Origin: DASVBE01 sp963770375
GTDB lineage: Bacteria; Actinomycetota; Actinomycetes; Streptosporangiales; Streptosporangiaceae
Length of the DNA: 64,000 bases
Reading direction: 5' to 3'
Assembly (NCBI GenBank): GCA_963770375.1
Contig: CAVYPM010000017.1
Location: 496,001-560,000 of the forward strand
Shown: one piece after another, positions 26,616-38,212 of the stretch
Layout of the letters: the number at the start of each line of letters is the position of its first letter
How positions within the stretch are numbered: position 1 is the stretch's first letter
The notes under the pieces: model-generated
What the model saw: only the letters and a program-made list of their open reading frames with translations
What the model was told of the DNA's origin: nothing
Databases searched by the model: none
Position numbers and translations under genes: made by a program

Positions 26616-29068
26616 GGCTCGTCCTGCGGGTCCGGTTCCGCACCGTCGTTGTCCTGGCTGCCGGGCGGGCGGTTCCTGGCCCAGGCCGGTGCCGGCTGGG
26701 GGTGGTCGCGCCGGGTCACGTGCCGCCCGGACGGCGACGGGCGGCCCAGGCCCTGCAGATACCGGCTGGGCCCGTCGGTCCCGGCCGGGGCGCTCCCTGG
26801 CCGGACCGGTGCCGGCGCAAACGGCGGGCCTGCGGGCGGCAGCGAGCCAGCGGCCGGCTCGGCCGGGACCGGCGGGATGCCGGACGGTGAGGTGTTCTCT
26901 GAGTCGTCGTTACCGGGCCAGGGAACCTGCGCGGGCGGGCCGGGCGGTGGGACCGAGGTCAGCCAGTCCGGGATCGTCCCGCTCGGGCTGGTCCCGGCCG
27001 GAACTGGCCCGCCCGTGGCGCCGGCGGACGGACGGACGGCCGGGCCGGCGGCAGCCGCCGGGACAGCCGGCGAAGGGGGCGCCCCCGCGCGCCGCGACGG
27101 GCCGGGCCACGCGGACGGCGGGGCCGGGGGCGGCAATGACGGGCCCGGCTGCGGCTCGGCCCGGCCCGGCTCGGGCTGGGGCTGGGGCGGCTCGGGCTGG
27201 GGCGGCTCGGCCAGGGGCGGCTCAGCCCGGGACGGCTGCGGCCACGGCGGCAGCGGGCCGACCACGGTCCGGTCCGTCTCGTCCTGGTCAGGCGACGGCA
27301 CCGGGCCCGGCGGCCGGGTCCCGTTGCCCTGGCTCCACCAGGTGCTGGCCAGGTCCGCCGACGGCTGGGCCGGGGGCAGCGACGACGGGACTCGGATGCG
27401 GCTCGGTCCGGGGCGGCTGCGGGCCAGCCACGGTCCGGTCCGGCTGGTCCGGCCAGGCGCGGCCGCCGGGCCCGGCGGCCGGGTCCCGTTGCCCTGGCTC
27501 CACCAGGTGCTGGCCAGGTCCGCCGACGGCTGGGCCGGGAGCGGCGACAACGGGATTGGGTGCGGCTCGGTCCGGGGCGCCTGCGGGCCAGCCACGGTCC
27601 GGTCCGGCTCGCCCCGGTCGGGCGCGGCTGCCGGGCCCGGCGGCCGGGTCCCGTTGTCCTGGCTCCACCAGGATGTGGCCGGGCCCGCTGGCGGCTGGGT
27701 GGCCTGATAGGACGGCGCAGGCCGGTCTGGGCCCAGCCGGCCTGAACCTGGCTGCGCTGAACCTGGCTGCGCGGTGGGGTAAGCCAGGGCGGGCGGAGTC
27801 GCGCCCGGATAGGACGGGCCGGGCGGCGGGGCGGCCTGAGCCGCGGTCACCCGGCGGCGGTACAGCATCAGCCGGCCCGCCGCGATCAGCGACACGATCA
27901 GGCAGGCCACCGCGAGCCCGCCGAACAGCATCAGCTGGCCGGAGCCGCGGGGCCCGATCGGGGCGGGCGGGATCGCCTTCGGCCCGCCGCCGAAGTGGGA
28001 GTGCACGCCGATGCCGCGGCCGGTGACACCGACACCGGTGAGCTTGCCGGCCGTGGTCAGCGCGACGGCAGCGTCCAGCGTGCCGAAGCCCACCCGGTCG
28101 TCGTACCCCAGCTTCGGCTGGTTCTGCGCACTGACCGTAATGGCCCGGATGACCAGGGCCGGCGCCAGGTGCGGGTACACCGACTTGATCAGCGCGGCCA
28201 CCCCCGCGGTCAGCGCGCAGGCCGGGCTGGTGCCGCTGACCAGCCAGTACTGGCCGTCACTGCCCTGCGCGGGGACCTTGACCCCGGGCGCGGCGATCTG
28301 GACCGACAGGTTGTCGCTGGAGAACGGGGCCGGGCCGCCGGACCGGTCGACGGCGGCGACGCCGAGCACGCCCGGGTAATCGGCCGGGAACATGTACGGG
28401 GCGTGCGCCTTGCCGTCGCCGTCGGCGGACGTGCCGGAGTTGCCGGACGACGCCACCACGACCACGCCGTGCCGGGTGGCGTCCTGCAGCGCGGCCCTGA
28501 CCGCCCGGCTGGACGCGCCGTAACCCAGCGACATGCTGATCACGTTGGCGTGGTGCGCCACCGCGTACCGGATCGCCTGGGCCAGCGCGTGCTGGCCGCG
28601 GCTGGAGGACTCGTGCTTGTACTGCCGGTAGCCCGGGTCCTTCTTGTCCGGCAGGACGCGGATGGAGAGGATTTTCGCCTGCGGGGCCACGCCGCTGATG
28701 CCGTCGGACCCGCCGGGGCCGTGACCGTGCCCGGCGATCAGCGAGGCCATCCAGGTGCCGTGCATGCCCCAGTGGGCGTCGCTGGCCGGGGTGCCGACGC
28801 CGCTGAGGTCGGGGCCGCTGGTGACCGATCCGGTCAGGTCCGAGACGTCTGGCCGGACGCCGCTGTCGATGACCGCGACCAGGACGCCGCTGCCCTGGGT
28901 GACCGGCCAGGCGGCGGGCGCGTCGACCGCGTCGAGCACCCACTGCTGGGCGCTGCGCACGCTGTCGGCCAGGGCGGGCTGGCCGGTCGCGAGGACGGGT
29001 CCGGCGCCGGCGGCAGTCAGCACGAGCAGGCCGCCAACCGCCCGGCGGACCGGTCTGCCGGTCAGCAT
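26612..29068 (-). CDS. Mycosin-like S8 serine protease with transmembrane anchor and long proline-rich tail
   Basis: This 818-residue protein has a signal peptide (about 1-35) and a subtilase domain with catalytic Asp68 (AVIDSGV), His103 (MHGTWMASLIAG) and Ser281 (VSGTSPACALTAGVAALI). A membrane span follows at about 377-401 and then RRR, placing a tail of about 410 residues in the cytoplasm. Signal-domain-anchor order is that of type VII secretion mycosins. The tail is Pro/Gly-rich and holds three copies of an ADLASTWWSQGNGTRPPGP-type motif. ATG 29068 overlaps the previous stop by 7 bases. No ESX secretion gene is in the window. Confidence 0.82.
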   Translation of the reverse strand: MLTGRPVRRAVGGLLVLTAAGAGPVLATGQPALADSVRSAQQWVLDAVDAPAAWPVTQGSGVLVAVIDSGVRPDVSDLTGSVTSGPDLSGVGTPASDAHWGMHGTWMASLIAGHGHGPGGSDGISGVAPQAKILSIRVLPDKKDPGYRQYKHESSSRGQHALAQAIRYAVAHHANVISMSLGYGASSRAVRAALQDATRHGVVVVASSGNSGTSADGDGKAHAPYMFPADYPGVLGVAAVDRSGGPAPFSSDNLSVQIAAPGVKVPAQGSDGQYWLVSGTSPACALTAGVAALIKSVYPHLAPALVIRAITVSAQNQPKLGYDDRVGFGTLDAAVALTTAGKLTGVGVTGRGIGVHSHFGGGPKAIPPAPIGPRGSGQLMLFGGLAVACLIVSLIAAGRLMLYRRRVTAAQAAPPPGPSYPGATPPALAYPTAQPGSAQPGSGRLGPDRPAPSYQATQPPAGPATSWWSQDNGTRPPGPAAAPDRGEPDRTVAGPQAPRTEPHPIPLSPLPAQPSADLASTWWSQGNGTRPPGPAAAPGRTSRTGPWLARSRPGPSRIRVPSSLPPAQPSADLASTWWSQGNGTRPPGPVPSPDQDETDRTVVGPLPPWPQPSRAEPPLAEPPQPEPPQPQPEPGRAEPQPGPSLPPPAPPSAWPGPSRRAGAPPSPAVPAAAAGPAVRPSAGATGGPVPAGTSPSGTIPDWLTSVPPPGPPAQVPWPGNDDSENTSPSGIPPVPAEPAAGSLPPAGPPFAPAPVRPGSAPAGTDGPSRYLQGLGRPSPSGRHVTRRDHPQPAPAWARNRPPGSQDNDGAEPDPQDEP
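27280..27710. repeat. Three ~168-bp tandem repeats within the protease tail coding region
   Basis: The sequence around CCACCAGGTGCTGGCCAGGT recurs near 27340 and 27505, with a diverged third copy near 27670. The units encode the TWWSQGNGTRPPGP motif. Between the first two, the reading frame slips and is restored (GRTSRTGPWLARSRPG against DRGEPDRTVAGPQ), which suggests compensating indels. Confidence 0.65.
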
Positions 29069-29868
29069 CCCGGTGACCCTGGGCAGTGCGGCGCGGCCGG
29101 CGCGGCGGAGAGTGGCTTCTCGACCGCCCTGGCCAGTCCGTTGGCGAGGCTGAACATCTCGCGGTCGGTGTACCCGTCGGTGGAGATCCGCACCCGCGGC
29201 CGCCCGTCGGCGAAGCCGGCCGCGGACAGCACCAGGTAGGGGCCGTCGCTGGTGGCCACGGTCACCTGGCGCTCCTGCTCGCCGAAGAGGGCCGCGATCG
29301 TGCGCGGGAACGGGACCGGCACGACCCCGGGGCGGACCCCGCTGCCGGCCGACAGGGCGGTCGCGGCGGACGCCGCCGCCGCCGGGCTGGGCATCACGGC
29401 CACACCCACGGTGGTCACCAGGCTCCTGGTCGCGTCCACGTAGGTGGCGCGGAGCACGACCTGGCAGCCCTGGCCGGTGAGGATCTTAGCGGCGGGCGCA
29501 TCGACCGCGCTGGCGCAGTGCGCCATCCGCGCGATCCCGGCCCGGCGCGCGGTCAGGTGCAGGCCGCGGTCCCCGGAGAACGCGTACCCGGGCAGGTCGT
29601 AGCCGAGCGTACGGGGGAAGATCTGGCCGGCCGGCCAGGTCCGCCACCGGCGGAGCATCTCCCAGGTGCTGAGCTGCTCCGCCTGCACGGCGCTGAACCG
29701 GCGGGGCAGCAGCTGGACCACCACGCCGGCCGCGGAGGCAGTCAGCCCGGCCAGGCCGAGCAGCAGCGCAGCCATGATCAGCCAGGGACGCCGGTGACCG
29801 CCCGGTGCATAGCCGCTTCCGGACGGCGCCGGGCTGGTGCCGCCCGGGTCTGCCGGCTGGATGGCCAC
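29062..29868 (-). CDS. Hypothetical membrane protein upstream of the mycosin-like protease
   Basis: The 268-residue protein has a Pro/Gly-rich cytoplasmic start, one membrane span at about residues 29-52 (WLIMAALLLGLAGLTASAAGVVVQLL), and an external domain of about 215 residues with paired cysteines. No family is recognised. The 7-base overlap with the protease gene (ATGCTGA) implies coupled translation and a shared function at the membrane. Confidence 0.6.
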   Translation of the reverse strand: MAIQPADPGGTSPAPSGSGYAPGGHRRPWLIMAALLLGLAGLTASAAGVVVQLLPRRFSAVQAEQLSTWEMLRRWRTWPAGQIFPRTLGYDLPGYAFSGDRGLHLTARRAGIARMAHCASAVDAPAAKILTGQGCQVVLRATYVDATRSLVTTVGVAVMPSPAAAASAATALSAGSGVRPGVVPVPFPRTIAALFGEQERQVTVATSDGPYLVLSAAGFADGRPRVRISTDGYTDREMFSLANGLARAVEKPLSAAPAAPHCPGSPGC

Positions 29869-29930
29869 AACCGAATGTTACGGCCTGGCTGGCAGCGGAT
29901 TCACCTCGCGGAATGATCCTCAGGGGCGGA

Positions 29931-31109
29931 TCAGTACTCCGGCAGGGACGGGTCGACCTGGCTGATCCAGGCCAGCACGCCGCCGCCGACATGCACCGCG
30001 TCGGCGAAGCCGGCGTTCTTGACCACCGCCAGGACCTCGGCGCTGCGGACACCGCTCTTGCAGTGCAGCACGATTTTCTTGTCCTGCGGCATGCGCTCCA
30101 GCGCGGCACCGGTGAGGAACTGGTCCTTGGGGATCAGCGTGGCGCCCGGGATGGAGACGATCTCGTACTCGTTCGGCTCGCGGACGTCGACCAGGTAGAT
30201 GTTGTCCCCGGCGTCCTGCATGGCCTTCAGGTCCGTGGCGGAGATCGTGGACCCGGCCGCGGCCTGCTGGGCGTCCTCGGAGACCGCGCCGCAGAACGCG
30301 TCGTAGTCGATCAGCTCGGTGATGGTCGGGTTCTTGCCGCAGATCGGGCACTCGGGGTCCTTGCGGACCTTGACCGAGCGGTAGGTCATCTCCAGCGCGT
30401 CGTAGATCATCAGCCGGCCGACAATCGGCTCGCCGATCCCGGTGAGCACCTTGATGGCCTCGTTGACCTGAATGGACCCGATCGAGGCGCAGAGCACGCC
30501 GAGCACGCCGCCCTCGGCGCAGGACGGGACCATGCCGGGCGGCGGCGGCTCCGGGTACAGGCAGCGGTAGCACGGGCCGTACTCGGCCCAGAACACGCTG
30601 GCCTGGCCGTCGAACCGGTAGATCGACCCCCACACGTAGGGCTTGCCGAGCAGCACGCAGGCGTCGTTGACCAGGTAGCGGGTGGCGAAGTTGTCGGTGC
30701 CGTCGACGATCAGGTCGTACCCGGCGAAGATCTCCAGGGCGTTGTCCCGGTCCAGGGGCTCCTCGTGCAGGATCACGTTGACCAGCGGGTTGATCTCGTT
30801 GATGCTGCTGCGCGCGGACTGGGCCTTCGACCGGCCCACGTCGGACACCCCGTGGATGATCTGGCGCTGCAGGTTCGACTCGTCGACCACGTCGAAGTCG
30901 ATCACGCCCAGCGTGCCGACGCCCGCAGCGGCCAGGTACAGCAGGGCCGGTGAGCCCAGGCCGCCGGCGCCGACGCACAGCACCCTGGCGTTCTTCAGCC
31001 GCTTCTGCCCGGTCATCCCGACGTCGGGAATGATCAGGTGACGGGAGTACCGCCGGACCTCATCGACGCTGAGGCTCTCAGCGGGCTCAACCAAAGGCGG
31101 CAGGGACAC
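29931..31109 (-). CDS. moeZ: Adenylyltransferase/sulfurtransferase MoeZ
   Basis: The 392-residue protein joins a MoeB/ThiF-type E1 domain (VLCVGAGGLGSPALLYLAAAGVGTLGVIDFDVVDESNLQRQ) to a C-terminal rhodanese domain with persulfide cysteine in LHCKSGVRSAEV. A zinc site is formed by CYRC and CPICG. It activates the C-terminal glycine of sulfur-carrier proteins and transfers sulfur, for molybdopterin, thiamine or cysteine synthesis. GTG at 31109 is chosen for the GGGAG five bases before it and the usual family length. MoeZ near the adnAB pair is common in actinobacteria. Confidence 0.92.
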   Translation of the reverse strand: MSLPPLVEPAESLSVDEVRRYSRHLIIPDVGMTGQKRLKNARVLCVGAGGLGSPALLYLAAAGVGTLGVIDFDVVDESNLQRQIIHGVSDVGRSKAQSARSSINEINPLVNVILHEEPLDRDNALEIFAGYDLIVDGTDNFATRYLVNDACVLLGKPYVWGSIYRFDGQASVFWAEYGPCYRCLYPEPPPPGMVPSCAEGGVLGVLCASIGSIQVNEAIKVLTGIGEPIVGRLMIYDALEMTYRSVKVRKDPECPICGKNPTITELIDYDAFCGAVSEDAQQAAAGSTISATDLKAMQDAGDNIYLVDVREPNEYEIVSIPGATLIPKDQFLTGAALERMPQDKKIVLHCKSGVRSAEVLAVVKNAGFADAVHVGGGVLAWISQVDPSLPEY

Positions 31110-31309
31110 TTTCTCTCCCGAAGGCAGGCGGTTTCCTTGTTGGCTTTCCACGATTCTGAACCCGGCAAGCCCCCGCCGCATTCCGGCCAGAACCCGGTGC
31201 CCGGCCGGAATGTCACTAGCCGGCGGTAGAACTGCATCAGGCCGGGCGAACCGACGCCCGGCCAGGCGGCCCGCCGGCCGGACGCGCGGCCCAGATCTCC
31301 GGAGGCCAG

Positions 31310-32020
31310 ATGTCAGCGGAATGCCAGGAACCCCCGCCGCCGCGCCGCGGCCCGGCCACGGCCGGGCCCGAGGGCGGCTTATCCCCGCTCGCCCCCGTCC
31401 TTCCCCTGATACCCCGGTCCCCAGCCCCCCGCCGCCCCCTCCCCGACGCGATCGGCATCGTCCGCCCGCTGTCCCTCCCCCGGACTGCGCCGCCCTACGA
31501 CGACCAGCCCGCAGCCGTCCCCACCCGGGTCCGCCCGCCCCACGCAGCCACCCGCAGCCAGGCCGGCCAGCCACCCAGCGCGCCGGGCCCCGGCGGGCCG
31601 CCGGCCAGCCGGGCCGGACAGCCAGGCCCCGGCGGGCCACCGCACGGCTGGCCGCAGCACTTCGCCCAGGTGCTGGCCGAGACGCTGTCCGGGGCGCGGC
31701 CGCCGCGGCAGCTCACGCCGTGGACGACCGGCCAGGCCCGCCGGCACATCGAGCGACTCGGCCCGGCCCTGGCGCTGGACGCCACTCCGCAGGTGCGCCG
31801 CCTGGTGACGTTCCGGCCGTGCGCCGGCGTCATGGAGATGACCGTCGTCCTCGGCGTCGGCCCGCGGACCCGCGCACTCGCCGTCCGGCTGGAACGGGAC
31901 CAGCTGAGCGCCGCGCCACCGGACGCCCCCAGCCGCATTCCCTGGCGCTGCACAGCCATCGAGGCGGCTGAGATGCCGCCGCCCGGGCGAGCGGGAGGGC
32001 CGCGGCGGCGCCTGGACTGA
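31310..32020 (+). CDS. Rv3235-family protein
   Basis: The first 120 residues are Pro/Ala/Arg-rich and look disordered. The C-terminal domain (about 122-225) reads FAQVLAETLSGARPPRQLTPWTTGQARRHIERL, QVRRLVTFRPCAGVMEMTVVLGVGPRTRALAVRLER and WRCTAIEAAEM. This is the Rv3235-like domain encoded near secA in mycobacteria and Streptomyces. Its function is unknown. Codon use of the N-terminal half is extreme, and the true start may lie further inside. Confidence 0.65.
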   Translation: MSAECQEPPPPRRGPATAGPEGGLSPLAPVLPLIPRSPAPRRPLPDAIGIVRPLSLPRTAPPYDDQPAAVPTRVRPPHAATRSQAGQPPSAPGPGGPPASRAGQPGPGGPPHGWPQHFAQVLAETLSGARPPRQLTPWTTGQARRHIERLGPALALDATPQVRRLVTFRPCAGVMEMTVVLGVGPRTRALAVRLERDQLSAAPPDAPSRIPWRCTAIEAAEMPPPGRAGGPRRRLD

Positions 32021-32303
32021 CGAGCGCTGACGGCGCGACGTGCCGGCGAAGCCGGCTAGTGCGCTGACCACATACGTTCACCGGGCCGGCCGACACGCGG
32101 CGGTCCCGGCGCTCTGACACTCGATCTTGTGAAAGAGGGTTGAGTGCTGGAGGCGTGAAATGGCCGAGCCGGTGCGGGCGCGGCGGCTGCTAGCGCCGCG
32201 CGGGCGAGCGGAGGCCGGAGGCACCTGGACTGACGAGCGTGAGCTGCGGCCGGACCTGCTTCACGCCGACCAACGCGTCACTGGGCCAGCCCATCACGCG
32301 GCA
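31984..32303. repeat. Degenerate direct duplication after the Rv3235-like gene
   Basis: The end of the Rv3235-like gene (31984-32026) recurs at 32201-32239 and shares the exact 16-mer CCTGGACTGACGAGCG (32011 and 32224). A second weaker pair, near 32079 and 32278, has CGGGCCGGCCGACACGCGG-like sequence. The unit of about 210 bp looks like an old tandem duplication. Confidence 0.5.
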
Positions 32304-32307
32304 TTGA

Positions 32308-32523
32308 GCCGCAGTTCGGGCCGATCCGCACCTTGTCCTGGGTGGCTCTGACTACCGCGGCCACACCGTCCTGGCCCGCCGCATGCAGGATTACCTGCGC
32401 TGGCGCAACGCCCACGCCCGCCACCCCGACCTCCTGGCCGCCCAGCGCCGCGAACGCGCCCGCATCCGCAGCGAACGCCAGCAACGCTGGGGGCGGCCAA
32501 AGTCCAGAACCCAGGCCGCATGA
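32308..32523 (+). pseudogene. Transposase C-terminal remnant (probable)
   Basis: An open frame without a start ends LGGSDYRGHTVLARRMQDYL, then RWRNAHARHPDLLAAQRRER and a basic tail. This basic end resembles the C-terminus of some actinobacterial transposases (IS630-like by memory; not verified). A TGA precedes it in frame, and no inverted repeats were found. The rest of the 32021-32584 gap contains the duplication above. Confidence 0.4.
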
Positions 32524-32584
32524 ACCCGGCAAACGCTCGTGGTTATCACGCAGGATCGGACCTCCCGCTCCGGTCGTCGGGCCG

Positions 32585-33352
32585 TCACGTCCCAGCTTCC
32601 CGGCTCTGCTGCGTGAGTGCGGCGGCAGTCGCCTGGTCGGCGGGGAGGAATGCTTCGAGTTTCAGCTCAGAGAGCGTGACGTCGACGGCCGTCGCGAAGC
32701 TGGTGATCGTGGTCATCAGGCGCAGCACGCCGCTGGAGCTGCGGAGCTCGAGCGGAACGGCGAAGCCGAGTGGTCCGCGGGTATCGCGGGCCGGCGGCAC
32801 GTACGCGCTGAGTTCGGCGAGCAGGGCGGCCAGACGGTCGTCGGGGCTGCGGGCCAGCGCCGTCTCGAGATTGTTCAGTATGTGAGGGGCCCACTCGGCG
32901 AAGTTCGCGATCCGCGGCGCCATGCCGTCCGGGTGCAGCGCCAGGCGGTAGGCATTCACGCGCAGGTGCTCGGCGGTGCCCTCGAGCAAGATCCGGTGGG
33001 CGGCGTTGGCGGCGACGATGTCGCCGTAGCGGTCGACGATGATCGCCGGATACGGCAGGTGCGCGTGAAGGATGTGCTGGAGGGCGTCGCGGGCCGGGGC
33101 CAGGTCATCGCTGTCCAGCGGGGTCTCCGGGTAGGCCGGAGCGTAGCCGGCTTTGAGGAGCAGGTCGTTGCGGTCGCGCAGCGGCAGGCCAAGCGATTCG
33201 CCTAGGCGGATCACTACGTCGCGGCCGGGGACCGACCGGCCGCTCTCGATGAAGCTGAGATGCCGCTGGGTGGTGCCTGCCTTGAGCGCCAGGTCCAGTT
33301 GGCTCAGGCGGAGGGCGGCACGGCGTTCTTTCAGCGCCTGGGGGAAGTCCAC
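32585..33352 (-). CDS. XRE-family regulator with MmyB-like ligand-binding domain
   Basis: The 255-residue protein begins with an HTH_XRE (FPQALKERRAALRLSQLDLALKAGTTQRHLSFIESGRSVPGRDVVIRLGESL). It continues with an MmyB-type PAS-like domain (AYPETPLDSDDLAPARDALQHILHAHLPYPAIIVDRYGDIVAANAAHRILL). Members often sit next to, and control, an oxidoreductase gene. The GTG at 33352 is preferred over the ATG 99 bases upstream because the HTH then starts normally. It is divergent from the LLM oxidoreductase gene. Confidence 0.85.
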   Translation of the reverse strand: MDFPQALKERRAALRLSQLDLALKAGTTQRHLSFIESGRSVPGRDVVIRLGESLGLPLRDRNDLLLKAGYAPAYPETPLDSDDLAPARDALQHILHAHLPYPAIIVDRYGDIVAANAAHRILLEGTAEHLRVNAYRLALHPDGMAPRIANFAEWAPHILNNLETALARSPDDRLAALLAELSAYVPPARDTRGPLGFAVPLELRSSSGVLRLMTTITSFATAVDVTLSELKLEAFLPADQATAAALTQQSREAGT

Positions 33353-33386
33353 GCAACCTAGGTATAACCGGTCACGCGCGCCCGCG

Positions 33387-33406
33387 CGATTCCCGGGAGG
33401 GAATTG
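33387..33406. promoter_or_regulatory. Candidate operator between the XRE and LLM genes
   Basis: ATTCCC-ggga-GGGAAT (33389-33404) is a perfect 6-bp inverted repeat with a 4-base centre. It lies midway between the two divergent start codons, a natural place for the XRE regulator to bind. Confidence 0.4.
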
Positions 33407-33439
33407 CGGGCCGCGGCATACGTCCGCATCGTGGCCGCC

Positions 33440-34483
33440 ATGGACGAACATGTTGAACTAGGCGTGCTTATCCCGATCGGGCAGGCGCAATGGGGACCGG
33501 GGGCGGATCCTCGCTCGCTGACTGGCTTCGCGGTGCGGGCAGAGGAACTCGGGTACTCCTCGCTGTGGGTGAACGACTTCCTGCTGACGCCCCGGATCGA
33601 GGCGCTGACTATGCTCGCCGCGGTCGCGCCGCTGACGCAGCGGGTCACGCTCGGCACGTCGGCGCTGCTGCCCGTGCTGCGCCGGCCGGTGCAGGCGGCG
33701 CAGACGCTCGCCTCCATCGACCGGCTCTCCGGCGGACGGCTGGTGCTCACCGTGGGAGCCGCGTTCCCGGGGCGGTTCGGCGTGCCGCAGCACGCCCTGT
33801 CCGAGGTGCCGTGGGAGCGGCGGTTCACCCGGCTGGATGAGACCGTTGCGCTGTGGCGGCAGCTATGGGCCTCCCCCTCCGGTGGCGGGTCCTTTCACGG
33901 CTCGCTGCTGCGGTTCGGCGATCTGCCACCGACTATCGCGCCGTCACGGGCGGGCGGCCCGCCGGTGTGGCTGGGCGGTGCGTCGGAGTCGGCGCTGCGC
34001 CGGACCGGGCGGATGTACGACGGGTGGATGCCCTATCCACCCGCCGCCGCGCAGTACGCGGAGGGACTGGCGGCGGTGCGCACCGCGGCGGCCGCGGCCG
34101 GGCGCAGCGCGGACGAGGTGACACCCGCACTATTCGTGTCAGTGGCCGTGACCGACTCGGTAGAGCAAGGACACTCGCAACTGGCGGAATTCGCTCAGGC
34201 AAGTTACGGGCTGCCGTTGGCGGATCTGGAGCAGATCCAGGCGCTTGCAGCGGGCCCGCTGGACGTGGTGGCGGACAAGCTCGACCGGTATGTAGCGGCG
34301 GGAGCACGGCACCTGGCGGTCCGGATCGCGACGACGACCCTCGCCACGCAACGCGAGCAGCTCGAACAAATCATCAAACTCAAGCACATGCTGAATCAGG
34401 CCGCTCCAGGCACAAACCCCGGACGAGCCAGCACAGCCCCGGCGGACCCAGGTACGGGTCTGCCGGGGCGGCGGGTCAGCTGA
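33440..34483 (+). CDS. LLM-class (luciferase-like) flavin/F420-dependent oxidoreductase
   Basis: The 347-residue TIM-barrel protein has the LLM landmarks GVLIPIGQAQWGPGADPRSLTGFAVRAEELGYSSLWVND, TQRVTLGTSALLPVLRRPVQAAQTLASIDRLSGGRLVLTVGAAF and PPVWLGGASESALRRTGRMYDGWMPY. The family uses FMNH2 or F420. The presence of cofD and cofE makes F420 possible. ATG 33440 begins MDEHVELGVL; in-frame upstream starts exist. Its 3' end contains a strong hairpin shared with secA. Confidence 0.83.
   Translation: MDEHVELGVLIPIGQAQWGPGADPRSLTGFAVRAEELGYSSLWVNDFLLTPRIEALTMLAAVAPLTQRVTLGTSALLPVLRRPVQAAQTLASIDRLSGGRLVLTVGAAFPGRFGVPQHALSEVPWERRFTRLDETVALWRQLWASPSGGGSFHGSLLRFGDLPPTIAPSRAGGPPVWLGGASESALRRTGRMYDGWMPYPPAAAQYAEGLAAVRTAAAAAGRSADEVTPALFVSVAVTDSVEQGHSQLAEFAQASYGLPLADLEQIQALAAGPLDVVADKLDRYVAAGARHLAVRIATTTLATQREQLEQIIKLKHMLNQAAPGTNPGRASTAPADPGTGLPGRRVS
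34437..34468. terminator. Bidirectional hairpin between the LLM gene and secA
   Basis: CCCCGGCGGACCC-aggtac-GGGTCTGCCGGGG pairs 12 of 13 positions with a 6-base loop. It lies inside the last codons of the LLM gene and 43 bases beyond the secA stop, so it can end both converging transcripts. Confidence 0.6.
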
Positions 34484-34510
34484 CGGGCTTACTGCTGCTG
34501 ACGGGTGGGC

Positions 34511-37544
<3,034 letters not shown>

Positions 37545-37807
37545 TCTCGTCGCGCTCCTTGCGGATCATCTAGCTGACTAGCCCCGCAGCCGCTGGGCTT
37601 CCAAAGGGGCCGGGCCAGGCCGGCCGGTGCGGGTGGCAGGCTCATACCACCACGGTTACCAGTCATGGTAGGCGAGTAGCGGGGTGATGCCGAGCCTGAG
37701 CGCCAAGGACGGCCGCCGGCAGCGGGCCCGTGCCCAGGATGCTAGCCTCCCGCAGGCCCCGTGACGTTGTCCGCTACCGTGGACCCAGGACGAGAGGAGC
37801 AGCGCAC

Positions 37808-38116
37808 ATGGCGGACCAGCTCGCATCAAGCACCATGGGCGAGGCGTCGCAGGACCCCGCGGTGACCGGGGGGCATCACCCTGCGGACGCCGCCATGCTG
37901 ACCCATCAGGTCAGCGAGCTCTTCACGCCGCTGCCCTCGTACCACGGCCGGGCGATCTCCTGGATCGCCGTGTCCGCGATCGTCGTCGCGTTCATCGTCG
38001 GCGGCCTCGCCCTGATCACCGGGCCCATCTGGTGGCTGTTCTGGGCGAGCGCGGGCCTGGCGGTGGCCGGCTTCCTGGTCGCCGCGGCCACCAACATCAT
38101 GGACGACTGGTACTAG
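37808..38116 (+). CDS. Small two-span membrane protein of the HGxxPAAW-like type
   Basis: The 102-residue product starts at ATG 37808 behind GAGAGGAG. A polar N-terminal segment is followed by YHGRAISWIAVSAIVVAFIVGGLALI and WWLFWASAGLAVAGFLVAAA, two membrane helices. The HGxxxxW at the first helix recalls the HGxxPAAW family of actinobacteria. Function is unknown. It is divergent from secA, and the 263-bp gap should contain both promoters. Confidence 0.6.
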   Translation: MADQLASSTMGEASQDPAVTGGHHPADAAMLTHQVSELFTPLPSYHGRAISWIAVSAIVVAFIVGGLALITGPIWWLFWASAGLAVAGFLVAAATNIMDDWY

Positions 38117-38212
38117 ACCGTTACCCAGGCGGCCCGGGCGGCCCCGTCGAAGGCGGGCCAGCCGAAGGTGGCCCGCCCGTAATGTCCGCGGGCCCCGCTA
38201 CGCTCGGTCGCC

